From Chitinophagaceae bacterium (lineage in GTDB: Bacteria > Bacteroidota > Bacteroidia > Chitinophagales > Chitinophagaceae), in the NCBI GenBank assembly GCA_025963615.1, contig JAOQAL010000752.1:1-5542 (forward strand): DNA of 5,542 nucleotides, in the 5' to 3' direction. The notes under the pieces were generated by a model. The model was not told the origin of the DNA. It saw nothing but the letters and a program-made list of their open reading frames with translations, and ran no database searches. Each line of letters begins with the position of its first letter. Position 1 is the first letter of the stretch. Positions 4,985 to 5,542 of the stretch are shown here, piece after piece. The translations under genes and the position numbers were made by a program.

Positions 4985-5542
4985 ATGAACCTGACCATGA
5001 AATATGCAATGAACTGTATCAAAAAAGTATTTACAGGCTTCGCCTTTTCCGTATCGCCCTTGCTGTTACTGGCCGTTGGTAACGACACCATCATGGTTAA
5101 GCAGTTTGGACTCCTGCCTGACACAAGAGAAAATGCAGTGAGGGCCGTGCAGCTGGCACTGGAATTATGTAAAACGAAGGAACGCCCGGTACTTGTATTC
5201 CCGAAAGGCCGTTACGATTTCTGGCCACAGTATAGTGTAGAAAAAGAATATTATGAATCCAACACAACCGCGATCAATCCCAAACGCTGCCCGATATGGA
5301 TTAATGATTTCAACAACCTGACCATTGATGCAAACGGGTCAGACTTTATTTATCATGACAGGGTCCAGCCTTTTACAATTGACCATAGTCAGAACATCAC
5401 AATAAAAAATGTCAGCATCGACTGGGACATTCCACTAACGGCACAGGCTATCGTGATGGATACTACAGCCAGCTATATTGATATACGAATTGACCCCACA
5501 GCCAACCCTTATATAATTGAAGAAGGTAAATTAGTATTCACC
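4985..5542 (+). CDS. Secreted GH110-like alpha-1,3-galactosidase, N-terminal part (runs off right edge)
   Basis: The frame is open from the ATG at 4985 to the edge, giving 186 residues of a protein that normally has about 600. It resembles the GH110 alpha-1,3-galactosidases (GlaA/GlaB type), which remove terminal alpha-1,3-linked galactose from blood-group-B-like or alpha-Gal glycans. Residues 9-32 look like a signal peptide: a basic MNCIKK, then FTGFAFSVSPLLLLAV, with no lipobox cysteine. The mature part starts with the KQFGLLPDTRENAVRAVQLA pattern (39-58) of right-handed beta-helix enzymes, then VLVFPKGRYDFWPQY (69-83), EKEYYESNTT (86-95), LTIDANGSDFIYHDR (112-126) and FTIDHSQNITIKNVSIDWDI (130-149), all close to what I know of GH110. 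Catalytic acids lie further downstream and cannot be seen. An in-frame TGA at 4979-4981 rules out an earlier start; ATGs at 4997 and 5009 are alternatives, the last giving the most ordinary signal peptide. No clear promoter was found. Confidence 0.78.
   Translation, partial: MNLTMKYAMNCIKKVFTGFAFSVSPLLLLAVGNDTIMVKQFGLLPDTRENAVRAVQLALELCKTKERPVLVFPKGRYDFWPQYSVEKEYYESNTTAINPKRCPIWINDFNNLTIDANGSDFIYHDRVQPFTIDHSQNITIKNVSIDWDIPLTAQAIVMDTTASYIDIRIDPTANPYIIEEGKLVFT

Overview
The window looks like a piece of a Bacteroidota chromosome, probably from a Chitinophagaceae- or Sphingobacteriaceae-like environmental bacterium. The reasons are the protein flavour (a FucP-type sugar transporter, a DUF4337 protein, a GH110-type glycosidase), moderate base composition, A/T-rich tracts instead of strong Shine-Dalgarno sites before most starts, and promoter-like boxes close to the Bacteroidota pattern (TTTG, about 20 bases, TAnnTTTG). 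The family-level placement is an inference.

Layout. On the minus strand, 515 to 1 holds the N-terminal third or so of a sugar MFS transporter that runs off the left edge. Everything else reads rightward: a class I SAM-dependent methyltransferase (903-1514), a DUF4337 membrane protein (1814-2326), a 550-base non-coding stretch with several foldable or palindromic elements, a RibD_C/DHFR-like reductase (2877-3407), an NmrA-type NAD(P)-binding protein (3523-4386) followed after 12 bases by a four-helix DUF1772-like membrane protein (4399-4842), and the secreted N-terminal part of a GH110-like alpha-1,3-galactosidase (4985 to the right edge). Neither edge gene is complete.

How the genes relate. 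The only convincing co-transcribed pair is the NmrA-like gene with the DUF1772-like gene. The reductase gene may share that transcript, but the 115-base gap before the NmrA gene carries an imperfect tandem duplication that suggests a separate control point. The two outer genes are both carbohydrate genes: the right one should release galactose from alpha-1,3-linked caps, and the left one belongs to a family that imports fucose, galactose or glucose. They are 4.5 kb apart and face away from each other, so a shared role is only a possibility. The genes between them are general oxidoreductase, methyltransferase and membrane functions with no shared pathway visible.

The most interesting material is non-coding: a perfect 12-bp inverted repeat whose arms sit in the predicted promoter and in the leader of the transporter gene, a nested hairpin region at 2423-2544, an 18-bp perfect palindrome at 2622-2639, and the duplicated leader at 3416-3510. 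I saw no mobile element, CRISPR array, tRNA or rRNA, and no gene set that I could honestly call a new defence or metabolic system.
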